Of a stretch of DNA of 43,936 nucleotides, positions 1 to 6,602 are shown piece after piece. Every line of letters starts with the position of its first letter. Position 1 is the stretch's first letter. Source of the stretch: Alphaproteobacteria bacterium (GTDB lineage: Bacteria > Pseudomonadota > Alphaproteobacteria > Caulobacterales > Aquidulcibacteraceae); assembly GCA_026400735.1 (NCBI GenBank), contig JAPLOL010000035.1, positions 1-43,936 on the forward strand. The letters are read 5' to 3'. A program made the translations under genes and the position numbers. The notes below the pieces were generated by a model that was not told the origin of the DNA, ran no database searches, and saw nothing but the letters and a program-made list of their open reading frames with translations.

Positions 1-2167
1 GCTCGCCGCTTCTGTCATGTCCTGGCTCGGGCTGCGACTTCGAGATCAGATGATAGCGCCCCACCAGAATGTCCGCACTGGGAGGCCTCATCAGATCAAA
101 CGCCAGCGCCGGGTCGTCGAAACGCGCGCTGTCATCAAGAATAAATCGCGTCAGAGACCAAAAGCGCTGACCGACACGATCAAGCTGCGCCTTAGCGTCT
201 GCTAGCTTGATACGAAGGCGCTGGTGAACGTCATCATCAAAGCGCTCAAACAGCTTTCGCCTCGTGTCATCCATGCGGGCGCGGATGCTCTCGTCCATCT
301 CCGCTTGCAGCTTGTGGAACGCCGCGTCGATTTCCGCCGATGTTCTGCACCCCTGGTAGATTGCGAGAATGCGCTTCTCAAAATCAACGCCGGACTCAAT
401 ACTGCCGAGTACGTCGTCAGACGCACCAAAGACGCCATTGAAGAGGCTGAACTTCTCGCCGAGCAGCTCAAGGACACGTCGATCCGCCTCATTGCGCTCA
501 TTCAGGAAGTTGATGACAACAACATCATGCTTTTGCCCGTAGCGATGGCATCGTCCAATGCGTTGCTCAATCCGCTGGGGATTCCACGGTAGGTCGTAAT
601 TGACCACGAGTGAGCAAAATTGAAGGTTCACACCCTCGGCGGCGGCCTCAGTCGCAAGGAATATCGTGGCTTGGTCGCGAAACTGCTCGACCAAGGCAGC
701 ACGAACATCGATGCCGCGAGAACCTGATGAGCGGCCAGTTTCGCGATTTTTGGCCAGCCAGCTTTCATAAATTTTCGTCGCGTCCGGTCCACCATTTGTG
801 CCATTAAAAAGCACGACCTGACCGGCATAGCCATGCGATTCAAGAAACGCTTTCAGATAGTCTTGTGTCCGGCGGGACTCGGTGAAGATTAGCGCCTTCC
901 GGGCCGCGCCAGTTTCTGCCATTTGCGCGAAGCCAATATCGAGCGCTTTAAGTAGCGTCTCCGTTTTCGTATCGACCGGAATGGCCCGAGCACGGCTCGC
1001 AAGCTCCTGGAGTATCGAAATCTCTTCTCTGAGCTTCTGGCGATCGATCGGTGCGCGCTGATCTTCCGAGCTTTCGGGCAACGCCTCTTCTGCAAGAATG
1101 TCATCGAGGAGATCGCCCTCAATTTCTTCGGCGTCTACAAGCCCCTCGGCAAACTCGGGATCATTCGCGACTTGCTCATCACGCAGGTTTTCGAGACGAA
1201 GCCTGAGAGTATCCAGCGTTCCGGCAATCGCTTGGGAAGAGGAAGCCAGGAGCTTTCGCAAGATGAGAGCGGTCAGGTGGCGTTGTCTGTGAGGAAGCGC
1301 ATAACTGTCGGGCCGTTGGAGGAACGCGGACACGGCCTCATAGAGCGAATGCTCAGCGTCATTCGGCGTGAATGGGCGCGTAATGGCGCGCCGCTCCGTG
1401 TATTGGACATACTCAGTGACTTGGTTGCGAAGCGTGCGCTTGCAAAACGTCGCCAGCCTTTGACGAAGGTCCACTATGCTTCCACCAGCGCTGGCGTACC
1501 GCGCCCGGAATGCATTTATGTCGCCGAACAGGCGCTCGTCGATGAGGGTCGAAAGTCCGTACAGTTCGACCAGTGAATTCTGCAGCGGCGTTGCGGTCAG
1601 CAGCAGTTTCCGACAGTCCTCGGTCGCCCAGCGTATGCCTTGGCCGACCTTATTGCTTGGGCGATAGGCATTCCGAAGCTTATGGGCTTCATCAATGACG
1701 ACGAGATCCCACGAAATCGTCTTGATCTCATCCTTCATGGCGCATGCGTAGTTGTACGAGACAATCAAGATGGCCTTCTCATTCAGAGGCGCGCGGCCCG
1801 CGCGCTGTTCGTCCTTGAAGGTTTTTGCGTCGAGAACCCGCGTCGGGAGATTGAATTTTTCCGAGAGTTCGAGCGCCCATTGCTTTCTGAGCGATGCGGG
1901 GCAGATGACCAGCAATCGACGTTTTCGCTCCGCCCAGAATTGGCAAAGCACGATGCCCGCCTCGATCGTCTTGCCGAGTCCAACCTCGTCGGCAAGCAGA
2001 ACACCCTTTGAAAGCGGCGACTCAAGCGCGAATAGCGCGGCTTCAATCTGGTGAGGATTGAGATCGACTGCTGCGTCGAACAGCGACATCGAGAGACGGT
2101 CCAAACCCGTCGAGGCTCGTCGGGTCAGGTCATGAGCGTAGAATTTGGCTTGATGAGCGGCGATCAC
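1..2167 (-). CDS. SNF2-family superfamily 2 helicase (partial, C-terminus beyond window)
   Basis: A continuous reading frame of at least 722 codons runs leftward off the window edge. Near the N-terminus is Walker A (LADEVGLGKT, about residues 59-67), then VIDEAHKLRN (DEAH at 159-162), and a helicase C-domain with NYDLPWNPQRIEQRIGR and HRYGQ (about 525-547). This order and these motifs are those of the SNF2/RapA-like branch: ATP-driven translocases on double-stranded DNA. The start is a GTG whose first bases overlap the TGA of the upstream RHH gene (GTGA), so the two are translationally coupled. It lies inside an element bounded by a serine recombinase and a tRNA, so a phage-defence or element-maintenance role is possible but only inferred. 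Related helicases occur in several defence systems; the missing C-terminus prevents assignment to one. Confidence 0.9.
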   Translation of the reverse strand, partial: MIAAHQAKFYAHDLTRRASTGLDRLSMSLFDAAVDLNPHQIEAALFALESPLSKGVLLADEVGLGKTIEAGIVLCQFWAERKRRLLVICPASLRKQWALELSEKFNLPTRVLDAKTFKDEQRAGRAPLNEKAILIVSYNYACAMKDEIKTISWDLVVIDEAHKLRNAYRPSNKVGQGIRWATEDCRKLLLTATPLQNSLVELYGLSTLIDERLFGDINAFRARYASAGGSIVDLRQRLATFCKRTLRNQVTEYVQYTERRAITRPFTPNDAEHSLYEAVSAFLQRPDSYALPHRQRHLTALILRKLLASSSQAIAGTLDTLRLRLENLRDEQVANDPEFAEGLVDAEEIEGDLLDDILAEEALPESSEDQRAPIDRQKLREEISILQELASRARAIPVDTKTETLLKALDIGFAQMAETGAARKALIFTESRRTQDYLKAFLESHGYAGQVVLFNGTNGGPDATKIYESWLAKNRETGRSSGSRGIDVRAALVEQFRDQATIFLATEAAAEGVNLQFCSLVVNYDLPWNPQRIEQRIGRCHRYGQKHDVVVINFLNERNEADRRVLELLGEKFSLFNGVFGASDDVLGSIESGVDFEKRILAIYQGCRTSAEIDAAFHKLQAEMDESIRARMDDTRRKLFERFDDDVHQRLRIKLADAKAQLDRVGQRFWSLTRFILDDSARFDDPALAFDLMRPPSADILVGRYHLISKSQPEPGHDRSGE

Positions 2168-2358
2168 GGCTTCCGGCCTCTGGTTTTCTTCGCCGGCTTG
2201 AGGGGCTCATCGTTCGCAGGGTTTATCTCGCCGACATACCGGCGCATGAATTCGCGAATGATCTGCGCAGCGGGGCGATCCTGTTCTCGGCATCGTGCGA
2301 GAAATTTGTCTCGCAAATCTCGTTCAATTCGAATCCGCAGCCCCGTGTCTTTTGCCAT
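2164..2358 (-). CDS. small ribbon-helix-helix-like protein upstream of the helicase
   Basis: A 64-residue protein begins MAKDTGLRIRIERDLRD and has a short beta-strand segment followed by two helices (about residues 6-42) and a basic tail ending KKTRGRKP. This is the layout of MetJ/Arc-type (RHH) DNA-binding proteins, which act as dimers, often as antitoxins or autorepressors. The same frame stays open further upstream, but that stretch reads through the hairpin repeat array and looks non-coding, so the ATG at 2358 is chosen. Its stop overlaps the helicase GTG start by two bases, suggesting a two-gene operon. It may control its own promoter: an inverted repeat lies just upstream at 2365-2383. 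No toxin partner is recognisable. Confidence 0.7.
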   Translation of the reverse strand: MAKDTGLRIRIERDLRDKFLARCREQDRPAAQIIREFMRRYVGEINPANDEPLKPAKKTRGRKP

Positions 2359-2364
2359 GCCGCA

Positions 2365-2383
2365 GTGTAGCCAATGGATACAC
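2365..2383. promoter_or_regulatory. inverted repeat upstream of the RHH-helicase operon
   Basis: GTGTA and TACAC arms separated by nine bases lie 7-25 bases before the start codon of the small RHH gene. The position suits an operator for autoregulation. Five-base arms can arise by chance, so this is only a candidate. Confidence 0.3.
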
Positions 2384-2504
2384 GACGGACCACAGCAAAA
2401 ATTGGGTACCAAATGCCGAAGGGTTTCGGGGGGCGGGTCTTTGTCGTAATGCTGTCGGCTGACGTGGTGGCTAGCTCCTGATCGCCTCCATGCGCGAAAC
2501 ATGG

Positions 2505-2811
2505 CGCAAGGTTTAAGGACGGCGAACGTCCTGATGCAGGGTCCACGGGCGGCAGACGCCTTGGTGCGCTCGACCGGCACTCGGTTGCCATGGCGGGATC
2601 GAAGGGAGGAGCTTGGAGGCTCCACCCTCGCGCGGTCCAACTGCGGAAGTTGGTCTGGGTGGGTCCACAGGGAGGGGCACGAAGGCCCGCCACTTGTGCG
2701 CGATCAAACCGCGAAGGTTGGCCATGGTGGGTCAAGGGAGGAGCGCGGAGGCTCCACCCTTGCGCGATCAAACGGCGGACGTTTGCATGGCGCGGATCAG
2801 GCTCGATGCCT
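2505..2811. repeat. tandem array of five about 61-68-base units, each with two short hairpins
   Basis: Units begin near 2505, 2566, 2630, 2698 and 2762, recognisable by GCGC(GA)TC(A)AAC and GGGTCNAAGGGAGG blocks. In each unit two hairpins sit at corresponding positions. The first has stems AGGACG/CGTCCT (2516-2532), CGACCG/CGGTTG (2571-2587, one G-T pair), CCAACT/AGTTGG (2637-2653), AACC/GGTT (2707-2719) and CAAACG/CGTTTG (2769-2785), around a five-base loop close to GCGRA. The second lies at 2548-2560, 2608-2623, 2675-2688, 2740-2755 and 2799-2811. Stem sequence changes on both sides while pairing is kept. Overlapping open frames here give repetitive peptides (GWSLRAPPLT-like) with no known domain; I regard them as non-coding. 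The rest of 2384-2937 shows nothing else recognisable. Confidence 0.75.
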
Positions 2812-2934
2812 CGATCTGCGCCAAGCTTGGGGATGCAACGGGGCGCGCAGCGGCCCCTTGCCAAGGCGAGCGGGTACTACACGCTCACACCTTGCAAGCA
2901 GTGCCAGCTTTCTTTCAGCCTCCACCCTCACTAG

Positions 2935-2946
2935 CTTGTATATACT
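2935..2946 (+). promoter_or_regulatory. candidate -10 element overlapping a GTATATAC palindrome
   Basis: TGTATATACT resembles an extended -10 box (TATACT at 2941-2946) and contains the palindrome GTATATAC (2938-2945), about 21 bases before the ATG of the RHH gene at 2967. The same core recurs twice downstream of that gene. No convincing -35 box is seen. Autorepression by the RHH product would fit. Confidence 0.4.
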
Positions 2947-2966
2947 GACTCGCGTAAGAGGCCCGC

Positions 2967-3368
2967 ATGAAGGAAACCGACCTCACCGCCAAAGTCCTCA
3001 ACAGGATCGAGACTGCTGGCGAACTGACCAACAAGGAGATGGCTTCGCTCGTCTTTGAGCTTGCAACCGAAATGATTGCTAATCCTCATTCAGATGGGGT
3101 AAATATTGGTGGCTACAAAGTACTTGTGAGGAGCGATCTGGAAGAAAAGCGTGCAGTCAGGAAAGGTAAAAAGCTTAGAAAAGCCTTCGAGAGACCGAGG
3201 CCCGACTTGCCTGCTGATGCCCCCGAGAACAGAACGCGCAAGCAAATCGCCCTTACACTACCCCCCGACTTGATTGTTGAGGTAAATGATTATGTCGAGG
3301 CCGAGGATATGGACCGAAACAGGTTCATTGAGGCCGCTATCCGAACCGCATTAGCGCCGAGGCCTTGA
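2967..3368 (+). CDS. hypothetical protein with C-terminal ribbon-helix-helix-like domain
   Basis: A 133-residue protein. Residues about 5-45 look helical and acidic; a basic linker (KRAVRKGKKLRKAFERPRP) follows; the last 45 residues, starting RKQIALTLPPDLIVEVNDYV and ending in DRNRFIEAAIRTAL, match the strand-helix-helix pattern of an RHH domain. RHH proteins are dimeric DNA binders. Palindromes with a shared TATATAC core lie just before the gene and twice just after it, upstream of the recombinase operon, so it may regulate itself and the recombinase. The start ATG has a weak purine stretch (agagg) ahead of it. It is the only gene between the hairpin array and the recombinase unit. Function beyond DNA binding is unknown. 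Confidence 0.75.
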   Translation: MKETDLTAKVLNRIETAGELTNKEMASLVFELATEMIANPHSDGVNIGGYKVLVRSDLEEKRAVRKGKKLRKAFERPRPDLPADAPENRTRKQIALTLPPDLIVEVNDYVEAEDMDRNRFIEAAIRTALAPRP

Positions 3369-3371
3369 GCC

Positions 3372-3424
3372 CGTATATACGCTCTTGCCTTCTGGCTCGG
3401 ATTGGTTAATAGTGCGTATATACG
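3372..3424. promoter_or_regulatory. two identical CGTATATACG palindromes
   Basis: Perfect 10-base palindromes CGTATATACG lie at 3372-3381 and 3415-3424, centres 43 bases (about four helical turns) apart, directly after the RHH gene and about 130-180 bases before the recombinase operon. A GTATATAC copy also precedes the RHH gene. Spacing on one face of the helix suggests a cooperative repressor or recombination accessory site. The rest of 3425-3555 holds no gene that I can see. Confidence 0.55.
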
Positions 3425-3555
3425 TAGTATAGACCAAGATTTTCTCTAGCAATTCCCGAGTTCCAATAGGAACATAGTCCTAGCTTCTGTTCTTGTTTTG
3501 TGCTAGTCTTCAGCTTGATTCAAACCGAGCAAGGAGACCGAAAGGAGGCGGCAAC

Positions 3556-3807
3556 GTGGGTACACATCCATTGAACCTGAGCGACGACGCGTCCTCCGCA
3601 GGGGCTTCGGTGTTAGACTTGGAGCGCTATCTCCCAGAAGTCGAAGACGCATTCGCATCCGAAGAAGAGGCGATCGAATTTCTGCGCACGCTTTGGAATA
3701 TCATGTGCGCGTTCGTCGATCTCGGTTGGGGTGTAGATTCAGTTCACTTCGCTTTTCCCGAATTCGCGCGTGTGCAAGATCGCGCATCGGAATCGGAGGA
3801 TTCATGA
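3556..3807 (+). CDS. small acidic protein co-transcribed with the serine recombinase
   Basis: An 83-residue acidic protein (LERYLPEVEDAFASEEEAIE, then a Trp-rich helix FLRTLWNIMCAFVDLGWGVD). The GTG at 3556 is chosen because a strong AAAGGAGG ribosome site at 3541-3548 precedes it by seven bases; an earlier ATG at 3493 has no such site. Its stop overlaps the recombinase ATG (ATGA), so the two are translationally coupled. Such coupling suggests a partner of the recombinase, for example a directionality or regulatory factor, but no domain is recognised and this role is inference. Confidence 0.65.
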   Translation: MGTHPLNLSDDASSAGASVLDLERYLPEVEDAFASEEEAIEFLRTLWNIMCAFVDLGWGVDSVHFAFPEFARVQDRASESEDS

Positions 3808-5375
3808 GCGAAGCGAAGATCGACGCCGCGCTGATCTATTGCCGCGTTTCAAGCAAGAAGCAGGAGATCGAAGGCAGCGGCAAGCTCAGTCAAGAACACC
3901 GCTGCCGTCAGTATGCCGCGACGCTTGGCGTGCCCGTCGAAACAGTTTTCGGCGACACCAAAACTGCGGGCGGCGATTTTATGACGCGCCCTGGCATGGT
4001 CGGCGTGATCCAGCATTTGAGAGCCAATCGCCGCAAGCGCTATATCGTGATCTTCGACGATCTGAAGCGCTTTGCGCGCGATACCGAATTTCACTGGACG
4101 CTGCGCCGAACGCTAGAGAAGCACAACGCCATTCCCTACTGCCTGAACTTCCGATTTGAGAACACGGCGGAAGGAAGATTCTTCGAGACGATCGTCGCGG
4201 CGGGCGGAGAGTTGGAGCGTCACCAGCTCGGACGCCAGGCCGTGCAGAAAATGACGGCGCGCGTCGAGCAAGGATATTGCGTCACCAAAGCGCCGCTCGG
4301 CTATCGCTATCAGCGCACGAAAACCGAAGGAGCGCTGCTCGTACCCAATGAGCCTTTCGCGTCCATCGTCAAAGAAGCACTCGAAGGTTTTGCCTCGCGG
4401 CGTTTTGAATCGCTCGCCGAGGTTCAGCGCTTCCTCGAAAGCTTTCCCGAATGGCCGCGTCAAAGATCCGGTAAGCGCAAGGGCCTGACCAACGAAAACA
4501 TCGTGTCAGCCATGCTGCGCCATCACGTCTATGCAGGTTTGGTGTCCGCGCCGTATTGGGGCGTCACCCTTCGTGAGGGTCGCCACCAAGCGCTGATCGG
4601 AGTCGATACACACAACAGAATTCTTTCGCGCCTCAAGGGCGATAAGCGCGCACCGGCGCGCAAGGATTTGAGCAAGGACTTCCCTCTGCGCGGCTTTGTG
4701 AATTGCGCCTGCGGCACGCCGCTCACGGCATCTTGGCCGCGCGGTCGTAACGGCCATTATGCCTATTACTTCTGCTTCAATCGCGCCTGTGAGAGCTACG
4801 GAAAGAGCATTAGGCGCGACAAGATCGAAGGGGAGTTTGAAGCGCTGCTCAAGGCGCTCGCCCCTTCGGCGAACCTCGTCCGGCTGGCGGTCGATATGTT
4901 CGAACGGGCTTGGGAAATGCGCCGCCGCACCGCGACAGGACGCTTAGACAGTCTTCGCACCCAACTCAGAGACACAGAGCGCCAGATCGAAACGACGGTC
5001 GATCGTGTGATCGAAGCCAAGACACAAGTCGTGGCCCACGCGCTCGAAGAACGCGTTGAAAAGCTCACGAAAGAGAAGCTGGCTTTAGCCGAAAAGATTG
5101 CCCGTAGCGCTCAGCCGCTGAAGAGTTTCGAGCAGTCACTTAGAACCGCTCTCACATTCCTCGCAGAGCCCTGGAAACTATGGAATTCTGACCGCATCGA
5201 GCACAAGCGTGCGGTGCTGAAACTGGCGTTTTCGGGAAACCTGCAATATGCGCGAAATGAGGGGTTTAGAACCGCCGATTTAGCCTTGCCTTTCATGGCA
5301 TTGGCCAACTTTTCGGCGGCTGAAAAAAGGATGGTGGGCGCGACAGGGATTGAACCTGTGACCCCTCCCGTGTGA
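3804..5375 (+). CDS. large serine recombinase (site-specific integrase)
   Basis: A 523-residue large serine recombinase. The N-terminal resolvase domain begins IYCRVSSKKQ, with Ser16 as the expected nucleophile. It is followed by a recombinase domain (about 165-290), a zinc ribbon (NCACGTPLTAS near residue 298 and YFCFNRAC near 322), and a charged coiled-coil (about 350-450), the usual order of the family. These enzymes cut and rejoin DNA between att sites to integrate or excise elements. The ATG at 3804 overlaps the preceding small gene by four bases. The last codons (GATGIEPVTPPV) are antisense to the tRNA-Val gene at 5332-5406, and the stop TGA falls in the complement of the anticodon loop. 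The real functional C-terminus probably ends just before; the tail shows that the element joins the chromosome here. Confidence 0.93.
   Translation: MSEAKIDAALIYCRVSSKKQEIEGSGKLSQEHRCRQYAATLGVPVETVFGDTKTAGGDFMTRPGMVGVIQHLRANRRKRYIVIFDDLKRFARDTEFHWTLRRTLEKHNAIPYCLNFRFENTAEGRFFETIVAAGGELERHQLGRQAVQKMTARVEQGYCVTKAPLGYRYQRTKTEGALLVPNEPFASIVKEALEGFASRRFESLAEVQRFLESFPEWPRQRSGKRKGLTNENIVSAMLRHHVYAGLVSAPYWGVTLREGRHQALIGVDTHNRILSRLKGDKRAPARKDLSKDFPLRGFVNCACGTPLTASWPRGRNGHYAYYFCFNRACESYGKSIRRDKIEGEFEALLKALAPSANLVRLAVDMFERAWEMRRRTATGRLDSLRTQLRDTERQIETTVDRVIEAKTQVVAHALEERVEKLTKEKLALAEKIARSAQPLKSFEQSLRTALTFLAEPWKLWNSDRIEHKRAVLKLAFSGNLQYARNEGFRTADLALPFMALANFSAAEKRMVGATGIEPVTPPV
5332..5375. other. candidate attachment site (att) at the 3' half of tRNA-Val
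   Basis: The recombinase gene ends within the 3' half of the tRNA, so the crossover should lie in or next to this segment. The partner att site should be a copy of part of the tRNA 3' end beyond the left edge of the window. The exact core cannot be set from one end alone. Confidence 0.4.
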
Positions 5376-5406
5376 AGGGAGTGCTCTCCCGCTGAGCTAC
5401 GCGCCC
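5332..5406 (-). tRNA. tRNA-Val (anticodon CAC)
   Basis: A full cloverleaf reads on the minus strand: acceptor GGGCGCG/CGCGCCC, D arm GCTCAGCGGGAGAGC, anticodon stem CTCCC/GGGAG with loop TTCACAC (anticodon bases at 5374-5372), T arm ACAGG TTCAATC CCTGT, discriminator A and encoded CCA. It decodes GUG. Its 3' half is overlapped by the 3' end of the serine recombinase gene on the other strand, the typical look of a tRNA used as an integration target with the 3' end restored by the element. Confidence 0.95.
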
Positions 5407-5506
5407 GGAAACCAGGGCTTCCGAAGGGCGCGGACCATAAGGTCCGCGGCGCCTGCGTCAAGCTTGCCTCGTGCAAGGGCTTGACCTTGGCGACGATTGC
5501 GGTGCA

Positions 5507-5525
5507 ATTGCAAACGCTTCGCAAT
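5507..5525. promoter_or_regulatory. Fur-like operator upstream of the iron transporter
   Basis: ATTGCAAACGCTTCGCAAT is a 19-base imperfect palindrome (ATTGCnAA...TTnGCAAT), 18 bases before the likely start of the iron-binding protein. Inverted TTGC/GCAA boxes resemble Fur/Mur-type sites of alphaproteobacteria. Location before a ferric transporter supports iron-dependent repression. Regulator identity is inferred. Confidence 0.5.
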
Positions 5526-5543
5526 ATCGTCGGGAGATCACCT

Positions 5544-6575
5544 CTGTCACTCCACCTAAGCCGCCGCGGTCTTGTCCTTGGAGCGTCTGCTACAGCGCTC
5601 GCCGCCTGCGCTGGGGGCGGCGACAAGTTCATCAACCTCTACACGGCGCGGCACTACGACGCCGACCGCGCGCTCTACGCTGGTTTCCAGGAAGCGACGG
5701 GCATTGAGGTGCGTGCGCTGACGGGAAGCGCAGAACAATTGCTTGAGCGCTTGAAGGCCGAAGGTTCGGAGACCGAGGCGGATGTTTTCATCAGCGCCGA
5801 CGCCGGCAATCTCTGGAAGGTCAAGGACGCCGCGCTTTTCCAGAACGTGACGACGCCGACCCTGCAGGAAAAGGTCCCGTCGCATCTGCGTGACGCCGAT
5901 GGCGCCTATTGGGGCTTCACCAAACGCGCCCGCATTATCGTCTACCGCAGGGACGCGGTGCGCCCCGAAGAAGTCGCGACCATGGACGCGCTTGGCACGC
6001 CACGTTTCCGTGGCCAGATCGTGATGCGCTCTTCCTCGAACGTGTATCAATTGTCGACTTTGGCCTCGCGCATTGAAAGGCTCGGCGCCGACAACGCGCG
6101 CGCCTGGGCGGCGGCAGTGCACAGCAATTTCGCGCACGATCCTCAAGGTAGCGATACCGATCAGATCAAAGCGGTTGCTGCCGGCGAAGCGCAGGCGTCA
6201 TTGGTCAACCACTACTATTATTTCCGCATGCTACGCTCTGAGGATCCGGCAGATCGCGCGGCAATCGAGAAAGTCGGGTTTGTATTTCCCGACCAGGCGG
6301 GCTCGGGCGCCCACATCAACATTTCTGGCGGCGGGATCACTGCTCACGCCAAACGGCGGGACCTCGGCGTCCAATTCCTCGAGTATTTGGTGAGCGACGC
6401 AGCGCAAACCATGCTAGCGCCGCTCAACACTGAATTCCCGATCCGCCCTGAAATAGCGCCAGCGCCAGATTTGGCTGCGGCGGGCGCGTTCAAAGAAGAG
6501 AATATCCCGCTCGATGCGCTGGGCCGCCACCAAGCGGATGCTTCGCGTCTCTTTGAAGAAGTGGGTTGGACCTAA
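5544..6575 (+). CDS. ferric-iron ABC transporter substrate-binding protein
   Basis: A periplasmic Fe(III)-binding protein of the FbpA/FutA type, 343 residues from the position chosen. The N-terminus has a twin-arginine signal (LSRRGLVLGASATALAAC) with a lipobox-like LAAC, suggesting a Tat-exported lipoprotein. FINLYTARHYD opens the mature domain, and a NHYYYFRM tyrosine cluster suits iron ligation. No ATG, GTG or TTG lies in frame between the Fur-like site and the signal peptide. CTG at 5544 has a GGGAGA ribosome site six bases ahead and gives a normal signal length. Earlier in-frame TTG/GTG codons (5481, 5487, 5502, 5508) would place the start before or inside the palindrome. It is first in an operon with permease and ATPase genes. 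Confidence 0.85.
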   Translation: MSLHLSRRGLVLGASATALAACAGGGDKFINLYTARHYDADRALYAGFQEATGIEVRALTGSAEQLLERLKAEGSETEADVFISADAGNLWKVKDAALFQNVTTPTLQEKVPSHLRDADGAYWGFTKRARIIVYRRDAVRPEEVATMDALGTPRFRGQIVMRSSSNVYQLSTLASRIERLGADNARAWAAAVHSNFAHDPQGSDTDQIKAVAAGEAQASLVNHYYYFRMLRSEDPADRAAIEKVGFVFPDQAGSGAHINISGGGITAHAKRRDLGVQFLEYLVSDAAQTMLAPLNTEFPIRPEIAPAPDLAAAGAFKEENIPLDALGRHQADASRLFEEVGWT

Positions 6576-6602
6576 GCCAACACACGTTAGAAGCAGCGGC
6601 GC

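Noticed and set aside
224-1576. Plus-strand open frames across the helicase region
   Set aside because: They are antisense to a minus-strand frame with clear helicase motifs and carry no motif themselves.
2505-2811. Could the repeat array be a CRISPR array
   Set aside because: Units lack a constant repeat separated by unique spacers; they are diverged copies of one unit with covarying stems, and no cas genes are present.
2223-2864. Long minus-strand open frame with repeated GWSLRAPPLT-like peptides over the hairpin array
   Set aside because: The repetition follows from the DNA repeats; open frames exist in several phases and on both strands here, and no domain or ribosome site supports translation.
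5111-5635. Minus-strand open frame spanning the recombinase end and tRNA-Val
   Set aside because: It crosses the tRNA gene and two real plus-strand genes; no motif or ribosome site.
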